Part shown: one piece after another, positions 40,501 to 48,856 of the stretch | Layout: every line of letters begins with the position of its first letter | Numbering within the stretch: the stretch's first letter is position 1 | From: Salinicola salarius | Lineage (GTDB): Bacteria > Pseudomonadota > Gammaproteobacteria > Pseudomonadales > Halomonadaceae | Length of the DNA stretch: 64,000 nt | Reading direction: 5' to 3' | Assembly (NCBI RefSeq): GCF_003206135.1 | Contig: NZ_PZJT01000006.1 | Span: forward strand, 131,250-195,249 | Notes under the pieces: model-generated | The model's input: the letters and a program-made list of their open reading frames with translations, nothing else | Databases searched by the model: none | What the model was told of the DNA's origin: nothing | Program-made: the position numbers and the translations under genes

Positions 40501-41753
40501 GGCAGCCCAGGTTCGAAGGCTTGAATCCTAGCATCGAGCGTTGCCTCGGCATTACCGGCCGTGCGCAGCTGGATATCCAGATCGTCGAGCGTGCCCTTGG
40601 CATCGAGTGTCATCGTCTGGCCGTAGAACGGCGCGCGGGTTACCCGCCCTTGCAGTGATAGCGCAAGCGGAATCTCCCCCTCGAGCTCGGCACTGGCGGC
40701 AAGCTCGGCATGGCCATCCGGTGCATCCAGCATCAGCCGCTGGATCTCGATCCTGCGATCGATGGCGGAGAAAGAGAGCGCCAGTCGGTTCAACCGTTGC
40801 GGATTCGGACCTTCGAGGCTGACGTCACTGATCGTCACGCTCGGCGCGTCGACTTCCAGCGGCAACTGGAGATCGGGCAACTCCTCGCGAAGCGCTGCGA
40901 GACTCCGCTCGATCCTTTCGACACGGGCGTCGGTTCGGTCGGAGTCTGCCTCGGCGACGTTGACGGCAGCGGCCAGCGTCAGCGGCGTCAATGCCATCGG
41001 CACGAGGTTGTCGGGAAGCGTGTCGGGAAGCGCTGCAGGCGGCGTGTCGGTAATCGAGGCCGGTGGCAGCGTCGCGTTGTCGCCGGCAGCATTGACGGCG
41101 ACCGAGGCATCGATGGCATCCGGACTGAGAACGCCAGTGCCGAGATCGGGCATGGCGAGCGTCTGGCCCGGACTCTCAGGCAGTTGAATGCGGGTCTGGT
41201 CGAGCGTCGTGGGCAACAGTTTCAGATGGTTGCCGGACATTTCGGCACCCGTCTGGAAGTGCTGCCAATGGATATCGGTGCCATCGGCCAGCCGAATGCC
41301 GACGTCGTCAAGACGAACCTGGCGAATCTCGATAGGCAGCGGAACGGCAATCGACGGCATGCCGCCGCCCTCTTCCTTTGCGGGCGTCGGCGGAGGCTGG
41401 GAATCGCTCTCGCCCAGTCGAATGCGGGCGCCGGTGATGCTCAGATCGTCGAGACACACGCGGCCCCTGAGCAGGCAGTCGTCGGCCCAGGCAAGGTGGA
41501 AACTGTCCACGGCGAGATCCAGCGTCCCGGCGGACAGGCGTAGCCCCTCGATGGTCAGTTCATCGAGCGGTGCACCCTCGAAACGCTGCGCCTCGACCCA
41601 GCCGCGCGACTGGGCCTGCTCGAAAAGCCACTGGCTGCCCCAGGGCGACAGACCCAGCCCGGCGAGTGTCAGAATCAGGCCCAGCAGCCACAGGACCAGG
41701 AACAGCAGCAGCCGAATCAGAATTCCGGTCCGATGGAGAAATGGAGACGCCAA
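37581..41753 (-). CDS. tamB: translocation and assembly module subunit TamB
   Basis: Large inner-membrane-anchored periplasmic bridge of the AsmA/VPS13-like family. It partners TamA in outer-membrane protein insertion and also moves phospholipid to the outer membrane. 1390 aa: an N-terminal helix (RLLLFLVLWLLGLILTLAGL, about 14-35), a long beta-taco body, and the conserved C-terminal DUF490 domain (about 1050-1390, with QLYGDVNLVDGTYTSFGQDL). It overlaps the 3' end of tamA by 37 bases, which suggests tight coupling. Confidence 0.94.
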   Translation of the reverse strand: MASPFLHRTGILIRLLLFLVLWLLGLILTLAGLGLSPWGSQWLFEQAQSRGWVEAQRFEGAPLDELTIEGLRLSAGTLDLAVDSFHLAWADDCLLRGRVCLDDLSITGARIRLGESDSQPPPTPAKEEGGGMPSIAVPLPIEIRQVRLDDVGIRLADGTDIHWQHFQTGAEMSGNHLKLLPTTLDQTRIQLPESPGQTLAMPDLGTGVLSPDAIDASVAVNAAGDNATLPPASITDTPPAALPDTLPDNLVPMALTPLTLAAAVNVAEADSDRTDARVERIERSLAALREELPDLQLPLEVDAPSVTISDVSLEGPNPQRLNRLALSFSAIDRRIEIQRLMLDAPDGHAELAASAELEGEIPLALSLQGRVTRAPFYGQTMTLDAKGTLDDLDIQLRTAGNAEATLDARIQAFEPGLPFSVNLNADRLRWPLASRPFAPFTDLDDGLDEAAILAARKLQDVQAIEQTAPQYQLDHLALNVDGTLANYRADLDLAGQGAGLPPATLTLAGKGDLDHFAWQPMQVASQGGKLESQGTVRWAPALSASVHLDFQQLPLGAFSQTLTGQLNGQTQAAFAMRDDGGWQLAVPRLAIDGRLQQRALSLHAQVDGNSEMQWNIRELDLRQGDNRITASGRVDRNLDIEGRIDAPALGTILPDLSGALSGRFQGRGTLERPQIAVDLQGRGVGYAENRLEQLALKADSTGTQDPQFDVDLTASGIQTAGQQIRSVELDLAGRLSQHQLSLDVSGGEGLPVSQASIRLQGGLDSAFQHYQGVFSRLTASTDYGDIGLRDSLNFSANLANASATISPFCLDRQQGGALCLTERMNASAAQGRAALSIDELPMALLNDFMPDAWQIDGQTNGDIVANWSRGGQAWAANADIESDVTVSGVDARGAPWQVPAATISLSLDADQQRARTQLDLQLEDAGRIRLLARIDDPAGDGTLEGRLQMSDLRFSPYRPLVAGIDQLEGAINGDVALGGTLAMPALNGDITIDGVQVKGGVSPVAITDAQLSLALQGQSSTLQGFVQSDEGRLDLSGDANWQDPANWRANVNIDGTESPLMVAMPAYGRLRVAPDLQIHAMPQRLQVRGDVSIPWARLEIGQIPSSAQAPSSDTVIITEEEDRQQQAAAAARQNEEGAGTAQALADAGMQLDVRVNLHLGPDMQLEAYGLEAGLTGELQVRQGTGPVQLYGDVNLVDGTYTSFGQDLIIRQGQVLFSGPASQPSLQFEAIRNPDTTEDDVIAGLRVTGSASSPRLTIFSEPAMTESRALSYILRGRAPEDTGSGDDALTSALIGLSLSQTGSAVGQVGQAFGVQDLSLDASGSGDDSQVVVSGYVFDDLKVSYGVGIFSPIAELTLRYRLIQNLYLQAVSGAAQAVDLIYTFSLGRASDT

Positions 41754-43558
41754 GAGTCCTCCTCGTCGTCAAACGGATGGGCGATATCGAAACGGATCGG
41801 CCCGACGGGTGAGATCCAGCGTACGCCGACGCCAGCGCCGGTCTTGAGTTCGTCCGGCCACCATTCGTCGAACGCGTTGCCCGTATCGACGAACGTGGCG
41901 CTCCAGAAGTTGCCGGTCAGGTGGCGTTGATACTCGATGCTGCTGGTCAGCATGTGTTGACCACCGAGAAGCTCGCCGTCCTCGTTCTCGGGCGAAAGAC
42001 TCTCGTAGGAGTATCCGCGAATGCTCTGGTCGCCCCCGGCGAAGAAGCGCAGCGATGGCGGGACCTTGTCGAAGGTATTGGTGGCCATGGCACCGCCACC
42101 GATACGGCCGACGAAACGGTTCTCGCTGCCGAGCATTCTCACCCACTGGGAATCGAAGGTGGTCCGCACGAAGCGAGCATCCGATCCCCAGGCCGGGTCC
42201 GACCATTCCAGTGTCAACTGCTGCCTGTCGCCCCAGCTCGGGAAGGTCTGGTTGCGCTTGCGAGTGCGCGACCAGCTGATGCCGGGATAGAGCAGCAGTA
42301 CGGCATCGTCCTGGTCGGCCTGGGTAAAGTTCTCGTAGGTGGTCTGCCAGTAGAGATCCTGCGCCCAACCATTGGAGAATTCCCAGTGACGTGCCATCTG
42401 GACCGAACTCTCGAAGCTCTTGGTGTCCTCGTTATCGATGTTCTTGAGGCCGTAGCGAACGCGATAACTGTCTCTCAGCGGGTTCTCGAGCGGAATCGTG
42501 TATTCTCCCGAGAAGCGCTGTTCGGGCGCGGAAAGATACAGCGAGTTGGTCAGGCTGTGACCGTAGCGATTCAGCCAGGGTATGGTCCAGGAGAACTGGG
42601 TGCGCGGCCCCACGTCGGTGGCGTAACCCACACCGACCTCGAACTGATGGCGATCCGCCGGGGTCAGCTCCACATCGACAGGCACGACCGTGGGTCGGCT
42701 ATCGGTTATTTCCCTGGCCACGTTCAAGCCCGGCCCACCCAGCACTGAATCGGGGTCGGCAGTCGTGTCGCGGCCGGTCGCCTCGCGCCACCACTGGCTG
42801 GGCGCGGCCGGCAATGCCTCTTCATTGACGCGTGGCCGTACCGCCACGCCACTGAACCAGTTGGTCTGCCCCAGATTCTGGTTGAGCGTGGCCAGATCGC
42901 CGGCGAGGTAGGGTTCTCCCGGCTCGAACGGGACCATGTTCTTCAAGCGGTGCTGCTGGATCTGACTGCCTCGAAAATGGACATGCCCGAATCGGTAGCG
43001 TTGGCCGCTGTCGAAGTCGAGAAAGATGCGGGCGCTGTTCTCCCAGGGGCGGACTTCGATACGCTGCTGACGAAAGCGCGAATTGAAATAGCCTCGTTCC
43101 AGTGCCAGCGTCGACAGCCTGCCCTTGAAGCCGTCATAGCGGGAGTGCAACAACGGATCGCCGACCTTGAGCGGGTTCGACTGCATCGCGCTTTCGAACG
43201 CCGCATCGTCTTTGGCATCGCCCTCGAGTGACACGTCGACCTGCGTGATTTCGGTACGCTCGCCCGGCTCGATATCGATGACGACGCGCTCGTTGTCTTC
43301 ATCGGGATAGCGAGTGGCGAGTTCGGCATTGTAGTAGCCAAATGCCTGGAGGGCCTGCTCGGCCCGGTTTCTCACCACGCCATCCAGGCGTTCGCGAGTG
43401 GATTGGCTGTCGGCCTCGAGCTCGGAAAGAATGTTGACGACATTGTCCGCAGGCGCCCCGCTCAATCCGTGCACGGTGACGTCCAGTGCCCAGACGTGCC
43501 CCGCGACAGGCAGCCCGAGGCAGATCAGTCCCATCCCTAGGACCTTGGCTTGAAACAT
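41717..43558 (-). CDS. tamA: translocation and assembly module subunit TamA
   Basis: Omp85-family outer-membrane barrel. 613 aa from the ATG at 43558, giving a signal peptide ending near GHVWA-LDV (about residue 24). Three POTRA domains (about 25-270) are followed by the 16-strand barrel with the conserved lid-lock region FFAGGDQSIRGYSYESLSP (about 525) and the C-terminal beta signal ending in FSIGPEF. Relative to E. coli TamA it carries an extra loop between POTRA3 and the barrel (PAAPSQWWREATGRDTTADP). It lies between the coiled-coil gene (4 bp upstream) and tamB. Confidence 0.95.
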   Translation of the reverse strand: MFQAKVLGMGLICLGLPVAGHVWALDVTVHGLSGAPADNVVNILSELEADSQSTRERLDGVVRNRAEQALQAFGYYNAELATRYPDEDNERVVIDIEPGERTEITQVDVSLEGDAKDDAAFESAMQSNPLKVGDPLLHSRYDGFKGRLSTLALERGYFNSRFRQQRIEVRPWENSARIFLDFDSGQRYRFGHVHFRGSQIQQHRLKNMVPFEPGEPYLAGDLATLNQNLGQTNWFSGVAVRPRVNEEALPAAPSQWWREATGRDTTADPDSVLGGPGLNVAREITDSRPTVVPVDVELTPADRHQFEVGVGYATDVGPRTQFSWTIPWLNRYGHSLTNSLYLSAPEQRFSGEYTIPLENPLRDSYRVRYGLKNIDNEDTKSFESSVQMARHWEFSNGWAQDLYWQTTYENFTQADQDDAVLLLYPGISWSRTRKRNQTFPSWGDRQQLTLEWSDPAWGSDARFVRTTFDSQWVRMLGSENRFVGRIGGGAMATNTFDKVPPSLRFFAGGDQSIRGYSYESLSPENEDGELLGGQHMLTSSIEYQRHLTGNFWSATFVDTGNAFDEWWPDELKTGAGVGVRWISPVGPIRFDIAHPFDDEEDSWRLHFSIGPEF

Positions 43559-43562
43559 CGAC

Positions 43563-44588
43563 TCAACCTCCGCCGCGCTGTAGATCAGAGACATTGGTAA
43601 TCAGCGAGGCGACACGTCGCGTCAGCTGGGCGCGACTGGCCTCGAGTGATCCCAGTCTTTCTTTGAGTTCGCGAATCTGAGAGGCGCTGACCCCGGCGGG
43701 CAGATCATCGACGCGTGACTGCAAGGATTCGAGACTGGCATTGAGAGCGGTTTGCCCCTGCCGAAGTTCCGTCAGCGAGCTGCGAATCTGTTCCAACTCG
43801 TCCGTGGACGGTGTCTCCTGCTGCGAGAGCGTATCGACGCGTTTCTCGAGCGTCGTCAGCGTAGATTGCAGGTCCGTCAGCGTGGCTTGAGTATCCGAGC
43901 CCTCGATCTCTTCGAGCTGCTTCGAGAGCGCCTGCTGATCCTGACGCAGCGTATCGAGCGAGGCGACGAACTGGTCCGATCGCTCTTGGCCGGTCTGTTC
44001 CAGCCGATCCAGAGCGTCGTTCACGGCGGTGATACGCTCATCCTGCTGCTGTTGGCCGCCTTCGAGCGTGGTCAGCCTCGCCGACAGCGCGCCGCGTTCG
44101 TTCTCGCCGGTACTTTCGAGCGCCGTGAACGAGGATTGCAGCGTCGCGATCAAATCACGCAGCTCCTGATCAGTATGCTGGAGCGATTCGAGTTGCTGTG
44201 CGGTCTGGTCATCCTCTCGAGACTTCGCTACCCGGGTTTCCAGACTGCCTACTGCCGCTCGGGTCGCCTCGAACTGATCGCGCAAGCGATCGAACTCGGC
44301 ACGCAGACTTTCCCCGGAAGCGTCCAATGTCGAACCAGTCGCATCCAGGCGCTGATTGAGCTTGGCGATCTGGGCATCCTGCGCCTGCAGCCTCTGCCAG
44401 AGTTGCCAGCCTCCTGCCCCCGCCCCGGCGATCAACAGCAGAATGAAACACCATAATGGCCACACTTTGGGCGGGCGCCGCCCGGGAGATCCCTGGTAAT
44501 GGCGCGCACCCGTTCGGGGTGTCGCCATGTCGCTGCGATCGGGCACGATGGTCGGGGGGGCGCGATGCTCGTCGGATTGTGATGGCAT
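43563..44588 (-). CDS. membrane-anchored coiled-coil protein of unknown function, co-transcribed with tamAB
   Basis: 341 aa from an ATG at 44588; a TTG 21 bases upstream is the only longer start. A basic, proline-containing cytoplasmic N-terminus (about 1-40) is followed by one hydrophobic helix (VWPLWCFILLLIAGAGAGGW, about 42-61). Then comes about 270 residues of nearly unbroken coiled coil with leucine heptads and Q/E/S/T spacing. No enzymatic motif is present. The topology suggests an inner-membrane anchor with a periplasmic rod. The stop is 4 bp before tamA, so it is the first gene of a three-gene operon. I do not recognise a named family; a spacer or accessory role for the TamAB bridge is an inference. 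Confidence 0.85.
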   Translation of the reverse strand: MPSQSDEHRAPPTIVPDRSDMATPRTGARHYQGSPGRRPPKVWPLWCFILLLIAGAGAGGWQLWQRLQAQDAQIAKLNQRLDATGSTLDASGESLRAEFDRLRDQFEATRAAVGSLETRVAKSREDDQTAQQLESLQHTDQELRDLIATLQSSFTALESTGENERGALSARLTTLEGGQQQQDERITAVNDALDRLEQTGQERSDQFVASLDTLRQDQQALSKQLEEIEGSDTQATLTDLQSTLTTLEKRVDTLSQQETPSTDELEQIRSSLTELRQGQTALNASLESLQSRVDDLPAGVSASQIRELKERLGSLEASRAQLTRRVASLITNVSDLQRGGG

Positions 44589-44940
44589 TGACGTCGTATA
44601 CCTTGCCAATAGTGATGCTGTCGCTGATGAAACGGGCGATGTCTCGGCCTCCGCGGGTGCGGATACCGGAAATCGTCTCGCCGGCCACCTACTCGGCCAC
44701 CTGCTTTCGGCGTCATCACGCCAGAGGAATCAGCGTCGGAAGCCGGCCTCGAACGGCCGAAGGATTACGTTACGTGAAAGCCGTGACGAAGCCTAGGCTT
44801 GGCAACGCAAGGGTCGCATGATAACAGCCGCGGTGAAGATATAGGCATCGAATTGGGATCTCGGCCGGGTTCGCGGTAGCATGCCCGCGACCTGCCCTCG
44901 CCCGATCCGGCTTGTGTCTACTGCCAACCGTCTTCCAACC
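44589..44940. other. divergent intergenic region between the coiled-coil-tamAB operon and the SOD-like gene
   Basis: About 350 bp. Must contain both promoters, but no clear -35/-10 pair, palindrome or conserved operator stood out. Frames within it lack start context and look like chance. The SOD-like frame is open from 44881, with candidate starts at 44881, 44941 and 44956. Confidence 0.4.
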
Positions 44941-45540
44941 ATGTCGATGAGTACGATGTCTCACCTCGCGTCCCGATTCGAATTACCCGCACTTCCGTTC
45001 GAGCGCCATTCGCTGGAGCCAGAAGTGTCCAGAGCCCAGGTCGATCTGCTCTATAGCCATCATCATCGCCGTCACATCGACGCCCTCAATGCGCGACAGT
45101 CGCCCGATGACGATCTCTCCCTGGCCGCACTGGCGAACACGGATGACGGAACCGTGCGCCATCATGCCCAGGAAGCCTGGAACCTGGTGTTCTTCTGGCA
45201 TGGACTGAGCGCGCGTAGCGTGGAAGTGCCCGGCGCACTGGCCCGGCGGATCGATGCCGCCTTTGGCGGCATGGGGGCGCTGCAATATCGGTGGCGAGCC
45301 CAGATCGATGCCAGCGAGGCCGGGTGGTCCTGGTTGGTGATCGATGCTGAGAACCTGCTGCAACTGACGACATCGGCGCCGGGGCGATTCCCTGTCGGAA
45401 CGATCCCGTTACTGGCGATCACGCTGGCCGAAGACGCCTATCGAATCGACCATCGAGGTCGACGAGGAGAGTATTTCGATGCGCTATGGCCGCATTTGAA
45501 CTGGGAATACGCGCAGCTCAATAGCGAAGTGACCGAATGA
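44941..45540 (+). CDS. Fe/Mn superoxide dismutase homologue lacking all metal ligands (pseudoenzyme)
   Basis: 199 aa from 44941 (44956 also possible). The chain aligns without gaps to Fe-SOD at both ends: FELPALPFERHSLEPEVS at the N-terminus, then EAGWSWLV and PLLAITLAEDAYRID toward the C-terminus. All four metal ligands are replaced: first His by Leu37 (LLYSHHHRRH for EYHYGKHHQTY), second His by Leu82 (WNLVFFW for WNHTFYW), Asp by Thr161 and last His by Asp165 (ITLAEDAY for VDVWEHAY). The gateway Tyr is His45. The fold is probably retained but dismutation is not expected. The frame is clean, so the gene seems maintained. No obvious operon partner; function unknown. Confidence 0.88.
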   Translation: MSMSTMSHLASRFELPALPFERHSLEPEVSRAQVDLLYSHHHRRHIDALNARQSPDDDLSLAALANTDDGTVRHHAQEAWNLVFFWHGLSARSVEVPGALARRIDAAFGGMGALQYRWRAQIDASEAGWSWLVIDAENLLQLTTSAPGRFPVGTIPLLAITLAEDAYRIDHRGRRGEYFDALWPHLNWEYAQLNSEVTE

Positions 45541-45615
45541 GCGCTGGCCGGGCTGGCCAGCGCGGGTTTGAATGCCGCGCAACCCAAAGGGCCGGGCATG
45601 AAACGTCAAAAGACC

Positions 45616-46896
45616 CTAGGCCCGCCGTCCGATACCGCGATAGACGAAGCCTCGCGAGGCGACATAGGCCGGATCGTAGATATTGCGGCCATCCAGGATC
45701 AGCGGCGTGTTGAGCGCCTGCAGCAGGCGTCGCCAGTCCGGGTTCCAGTAACACTTCCACTCGGTCACCAGCATCAGGGCATCGGCGCCTTCGCAGGCGC
45801 TGTAGAAGTCGCCCTCGCACAACGTCAGCTGCGGGTGATCGGGATAAAGCTGGCCCAGCGCATGCAACGCTGCCGGGTCGTGTACCTTGACCGTGACACC
45901 TTGCGCCCACAACGCTTCCAGCAGCGTCAGCACGGGCGCATGATCGATCCGAGCGGTCCCCGGCTTGAACGCCGCCCCCCAGATCGTGACGGTACGACCT
46001 TCGAGTTCGCCTTTGAAATGGTTCCAGAGCTTGCGGAACAGCGTCTCTTTCTTGCTTTCGTTGATGTCGAGGACATGCTCGAGCAAGTGAGACTCACGCC
46101 CCGTCGAATGCTGGACATCGGCCAGACGCATCAGGTCGCGAGAGAAATTGGGTCCACCAAAACCGCAACCGGGGTAGAGATATTCGAAACCGATTCGCGT
46201 ATCGGCCCCCATCCCCTGACGCACATATTCGACATCCACCCCGAGCGAATCGGCCAGACCGGCCAGCTCGTTCATGAAGCTGATACGCGTGGCCAGCATG
46301 CCGTTGATGGCTAGCTTGGTCAGTTCCGCGGCGCGACGAGGCATCAACTGGAACACTTCGTGACGCCGATTGAATGCGCGCAGCAGTTCGCGAATCTGCT
46401 GGGTGCCCCACTCTTCCTCGCTGCCCAGCAACCAGTGCGCCGGGCGCGTGAACGTCTCCCATGCGCGCCCTTCCTCGATACGGTCCGGTAGCGCGACGGC
46501 TACCTGCCCGGAGTGCCCCAGCAGTGCCTCGAGCTTCTCCGTCTGCCCTACGGGGAAGGTGGAATTGTTGACGACGACCAAGGGCGTGCTCTGACGCCCC
46601 GGCACCTGCCTGACGTAACTCTCGGCGGCTTCACGCTGATCCGGCGACAGGGCCAGCCAGTGAACGTCCGCGTCGGTATCGGCGGGCACTTCTTCGACGA
46701 TCACCAATTGACCGGAATTCTGGCCTGCCAGAATCTGATCCTTGAGTCCCGGCTCGCTGATCACCCAGTCGGCATTGGCCAGACTTTCCCAGGGGAAATC
46801 GGCATGCGGCATCCAGGTAACCTGATGCCCGACCGAGCATAATGCGGCTGCGGCAGTCGCCGCGGCCAGTTCGCTACCATGTACGACCACCCGCAT
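45616..46896 (-). CDS. UDP-glucose 6-dehydrogenase homologue with missing catalytic cysteine
   Basis: 426 aa, the length and domain order of UDP-glucose dehydrogenase: N-terminal Rossmann domain, central dimer helix (ELTKLAINGMLATRISFMNE, close to the family sequence) and C-terminal UDP-binding domain (TVTIWGAAFKPGTARID). Two essentials are gone. The NAD loop GxGxxG is HGSELAAAT. The catalytic motif GGSCFPKD is GGPNFSRD, with Asn (about residue 250) for Cys and Arg for Lys. Oxidation to UDP-glucuronate is therefore unlikely. The frame is intact and starts 4 bp after galU, so it is expressed with the enzyme that makes UDP-glucose. A regulatory or sugar-nucleotide-binding role is inferred. Confidence 0.85.
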   Translation of the reverse strand: MRVVVHGSELAAATAAAALCSVGHQVTWMPHADFPWESLANADWVISEPGLKDQILAGQNSGQLVIVEEVPADTDADVHWLALSPDQREAAESYVRQVPGRQSTPLVVVNNSTFPVGQTEKLEALLGHSGQVAVALPDRIEEGRAWETFTRPAHWLLGSEEEWGTQQIRELLRAFNRRHEVFQLMPRRAAELTKLAINGMLATRISFMNELAGLADSLGVDVEYVRQGMGADTRIGFEYLYPGCGFGGPNFSRDLMRLADVQHSTGRESHLLEHVLDINESKKETLFRKLWNHFKGELEGRTVTIWGAAFKPGTARIDHAPVLTLLEALWAQGVTVKVHDPAALHALGQLYPDHPQLTLCEGDFYSACEGADALMLVTEWKCYWNPDWRRLLQALNTPLILDGRNIYDPAYVASRGFVYRGIGRRA

Positions 46897-46900
46897 CGCT

Positions 46901-47788
46901 TCAGTCCTCGGCCGCGTATTGTTTGATCAATTGACGGAAGCCTTCACCCAGCGTCGGGTGCTTGCGCCCCAGCGCCAGTGTCGCCTCGAGATAACCGAGC
47001 TGACTGCCGCAATCGTAGGTCTGACCCTGCATGCGATAGGCGGCCGCGCCGCTGTTCTTGCGCAGCGTCTCGATGGCATCGGTCAACTGGATTTCATTGC
47101 CTGCACCGGGCGGTGTTTCGGCCAGAATCGGGAAGATCTCGCCCGGCAGCAGATAACGACCAATGACGGCCAGCGTCGACGGTGCCTCTTCGACCTTGGG
47201 CTTCTCGACCATGCCCGTCAACGGTGCGCTCTCGCCAGCAGCCGGCTCATCGCCTTCCAGCGCCACAATACCGTACTTGTAGGTCAATTCTTTCGGTACG
47301 GTCTCGACCATGATCTGGGCCTTGCCGGTCTCATCGTAGGCTTTGATCATGCCGGTGAGATCGTTGCTGTCCATGCCGTCATCGTCGATGACGACATCCG
47401 GCAACAGCACCGCGAACGGGTCATTGCCAATGACCGGGCGTGCACAGAGGATGGCATGACCCAGACCGAGCGCCTCGGGTTGGCGCACGCTGATGATATT
47501 GACGTCGTCCGGAATGATGTTGCGAAGTTCTTCGAGGAGTTCGTCCTTGCCCTTGGCTTCCAGCTGTGTCTCGAGCTCGAAATGCTTGTCGAAATGGTTT
47601 TCGATGGCGCTCTTCGAAGAGTGCGTCACCAGCACGATTTCCTTGATGCCTGCCTTTACCGCCTCGGAGACGACATACTGAATCACCGGTTTGTCGACGA
47701 TCGTGATCATCTCCTTGGGAATCGCCTTGGAGGCGGGCAGACAACGTGTGCCGAATCCGGCGACGGGCAGTACGGCCTTGCGAATCAT
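46901..47788 (-). CDS. galU: UTP-glucose-1-phosphate uridylyltransferase
   Basis: Makes UDP-glucose from glucose-1-phosphate and UTP. 295 aa, the standard GalU length, with the nucleotide-binding N-terminus KAVLPVAGFGTRCLPASKAI, PKEMITIVDKPVIQYVV, the sugar-binding EALGLGHAILCA and FAVLLPDVVID, and MVEKPKVEEAPS. Product UDP-glucose feeds glycans, lipopolysaccharide and glucosylated osmolytes. It is the first gene of a two-gene operon with the dehydrogenase homologue. Confidence 0.96.
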   Translation of the reverse strand: MIRKAVLPVAGFGTRCLPASKAIPKEMITIVDKPVIQYVVSEAVKAGIKEIVLVTHSSKSAIENHFDKHFELETQLEAKGKDELLEELRNIIPDDVNIISVRQPEALGLGHAILCARPVIGNDPFAVLLPDVVIDDDGMDSNDLTGMIKAYDETGKAQIMVETVPKELTYKYGIVALEGDEPAAGESAPLTGMVEKPKVEEAPSTLAVIGRYLLPGEIFPILAETPPGAGNEIQLTDAIETLRKNSGAAAYRMQGQTYDCGSQLGYLEATLALGRKHPTLGEGFRQLIKQYAAED

Positions 47789-48076
47789 TTTTGAGGTCCT
47801 TCCCTTCCTGGGTATGAATCAGCGGTTTGTTGGCGTCCCGATATCGGACCCTTCTGCTAGCTTAGCGGGCAAGAAGCCGAAAGCACAGTCGCAGAATGGT
47901 GACAAAATCGTGCCGCTTTTTTACCAGCTGTTTTTGCTAACTTGGCATCCAGCCAAGCTACCGTCCATAGTAGAATATCGCAAAGCCAAGCACCGCTACA
48001 CCGGCTTCGAGTCGCGGAAGCAGTCGATCGACCCATCCGACGGTGCGCCGACATCCCAGGGAAGGAAAACCTATTC
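47789..48076. promoter_or_regulatory. divergent promoter region galU / ubiG
   Basis: 288 bp without a gene. Toward ubiG the best promoter candidate is TTGGCA (47943-47948) with CATAGT (47967-47972) at 18 bp; a TAGAAT follows at 47972-47977. The -35 is part of a short inverted repeat CTTGGC...GCCAAG (47942-47958), which could be a regulator site or a weak hairpin. A good Shine-Dalgarno (GGAAGGAAA) precedes ubiG. Confidence 0.35.
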
Positions 48077-48856
48077 ATGACACCATCATCTGATAACGCC
48101 GCGCTTCACGACAACGTCGCACTCCATGGCAACGTGGACCATGCCGAGATCGCCAAGTTCGATGCGCTGGCCAGTCGCTGGTGGGACCGTGAGGGCGAAT
48201 TCAAACCTCTGCACGATATCAACCCGCTGCGTCTTGGCTTCATCGAATCGCACGTTTCGCTGGCCGAAAAGCGTGTTCTCGACGTGGGCTGCGGTGGCGG
48301 CATTCTCAGCGAAGCCATGGCCATGCGTGGCGCTCGGGTCACCGGGATCGACCTGGGGGAAGCGCCGCTGTCGGTCGCCAAACTGCATCAGATGGAGAGC
48401 GGCGTGGAAGTCGACTACCGTCATATCAGCGTGGAGGCGATGGCTGCTGAGCATGCCGGGGAATTCGATGTCGTGACCTGCCTCGAGATGCTCGAACACG
48501 TGCCCGATCCAGGCTCGGTCATCGAAGCCTGCGCCAGGCTGGTCAAGCCCGGTGGCCATCTGTTCTTCTCGACGATCAACCGCAACCCGAAGGCATACGC
48601 CTTTGCGATCCTCGGCGCCGAATACGTGCTGGGCCTGCTGCCGCGCGGCACGCACGAATATCGCAAGTTCATCCGTCCATCGGAGCTGTCGAGCTGGTGC
48701 CGTCAACATGGTTTGCGGCTCCAGAACCAGACCGGCCTGACCTACAATCCCGTGTCACGGCGATACCGTCTGACCGCCAATGATGTCTCGGTCAACTACA
48801 TGGTGCATGTGCGCCCGGAGTGGACCGGAGAAGAGCGGACCGGCAACGGGAAATGA
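48077..48856 (+). CDS. ubiG: ubiquinone biosynthesis O-methyltransferase UbiG
   Basis: SAM-dependent enzyme performing both O-methylations of ubiquinone synthesis. 259 aa from the ATG at 48077; the open frame extends upstream but without a ribosome site. Family signatures: [32 protein letters not shown], the SAM motif [16 protein letters not shown], and [20 protein letters not shown] with the membrane-binding insertion. The stop overlaps the next ATG (ATGA), so it is coupled to mupP. Confidence 0.96.
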   Translation: MTPSSDNAALHDNVALHGNVDHAEIAKFDALASRWWDREGEFKPLHDINPLRLGFIESHVSLAEKRVLDVGCGGGILSEAMAMRGARVTGIDLGEAPLSVAKLHQMESGVEVDYRHISVEAMAAEHAGEFDVVTCLEMLEHVPDPGSVIEACARLVKPGGHLFFSTINRNPKAYAFAILGAEYVLGLLPRGTHEYRKFIRPSELSSWCRQHGLRLQNQTGLTYNPVSRRYRLTANDVSVNYMVHVRPEWTGEERTGNGK

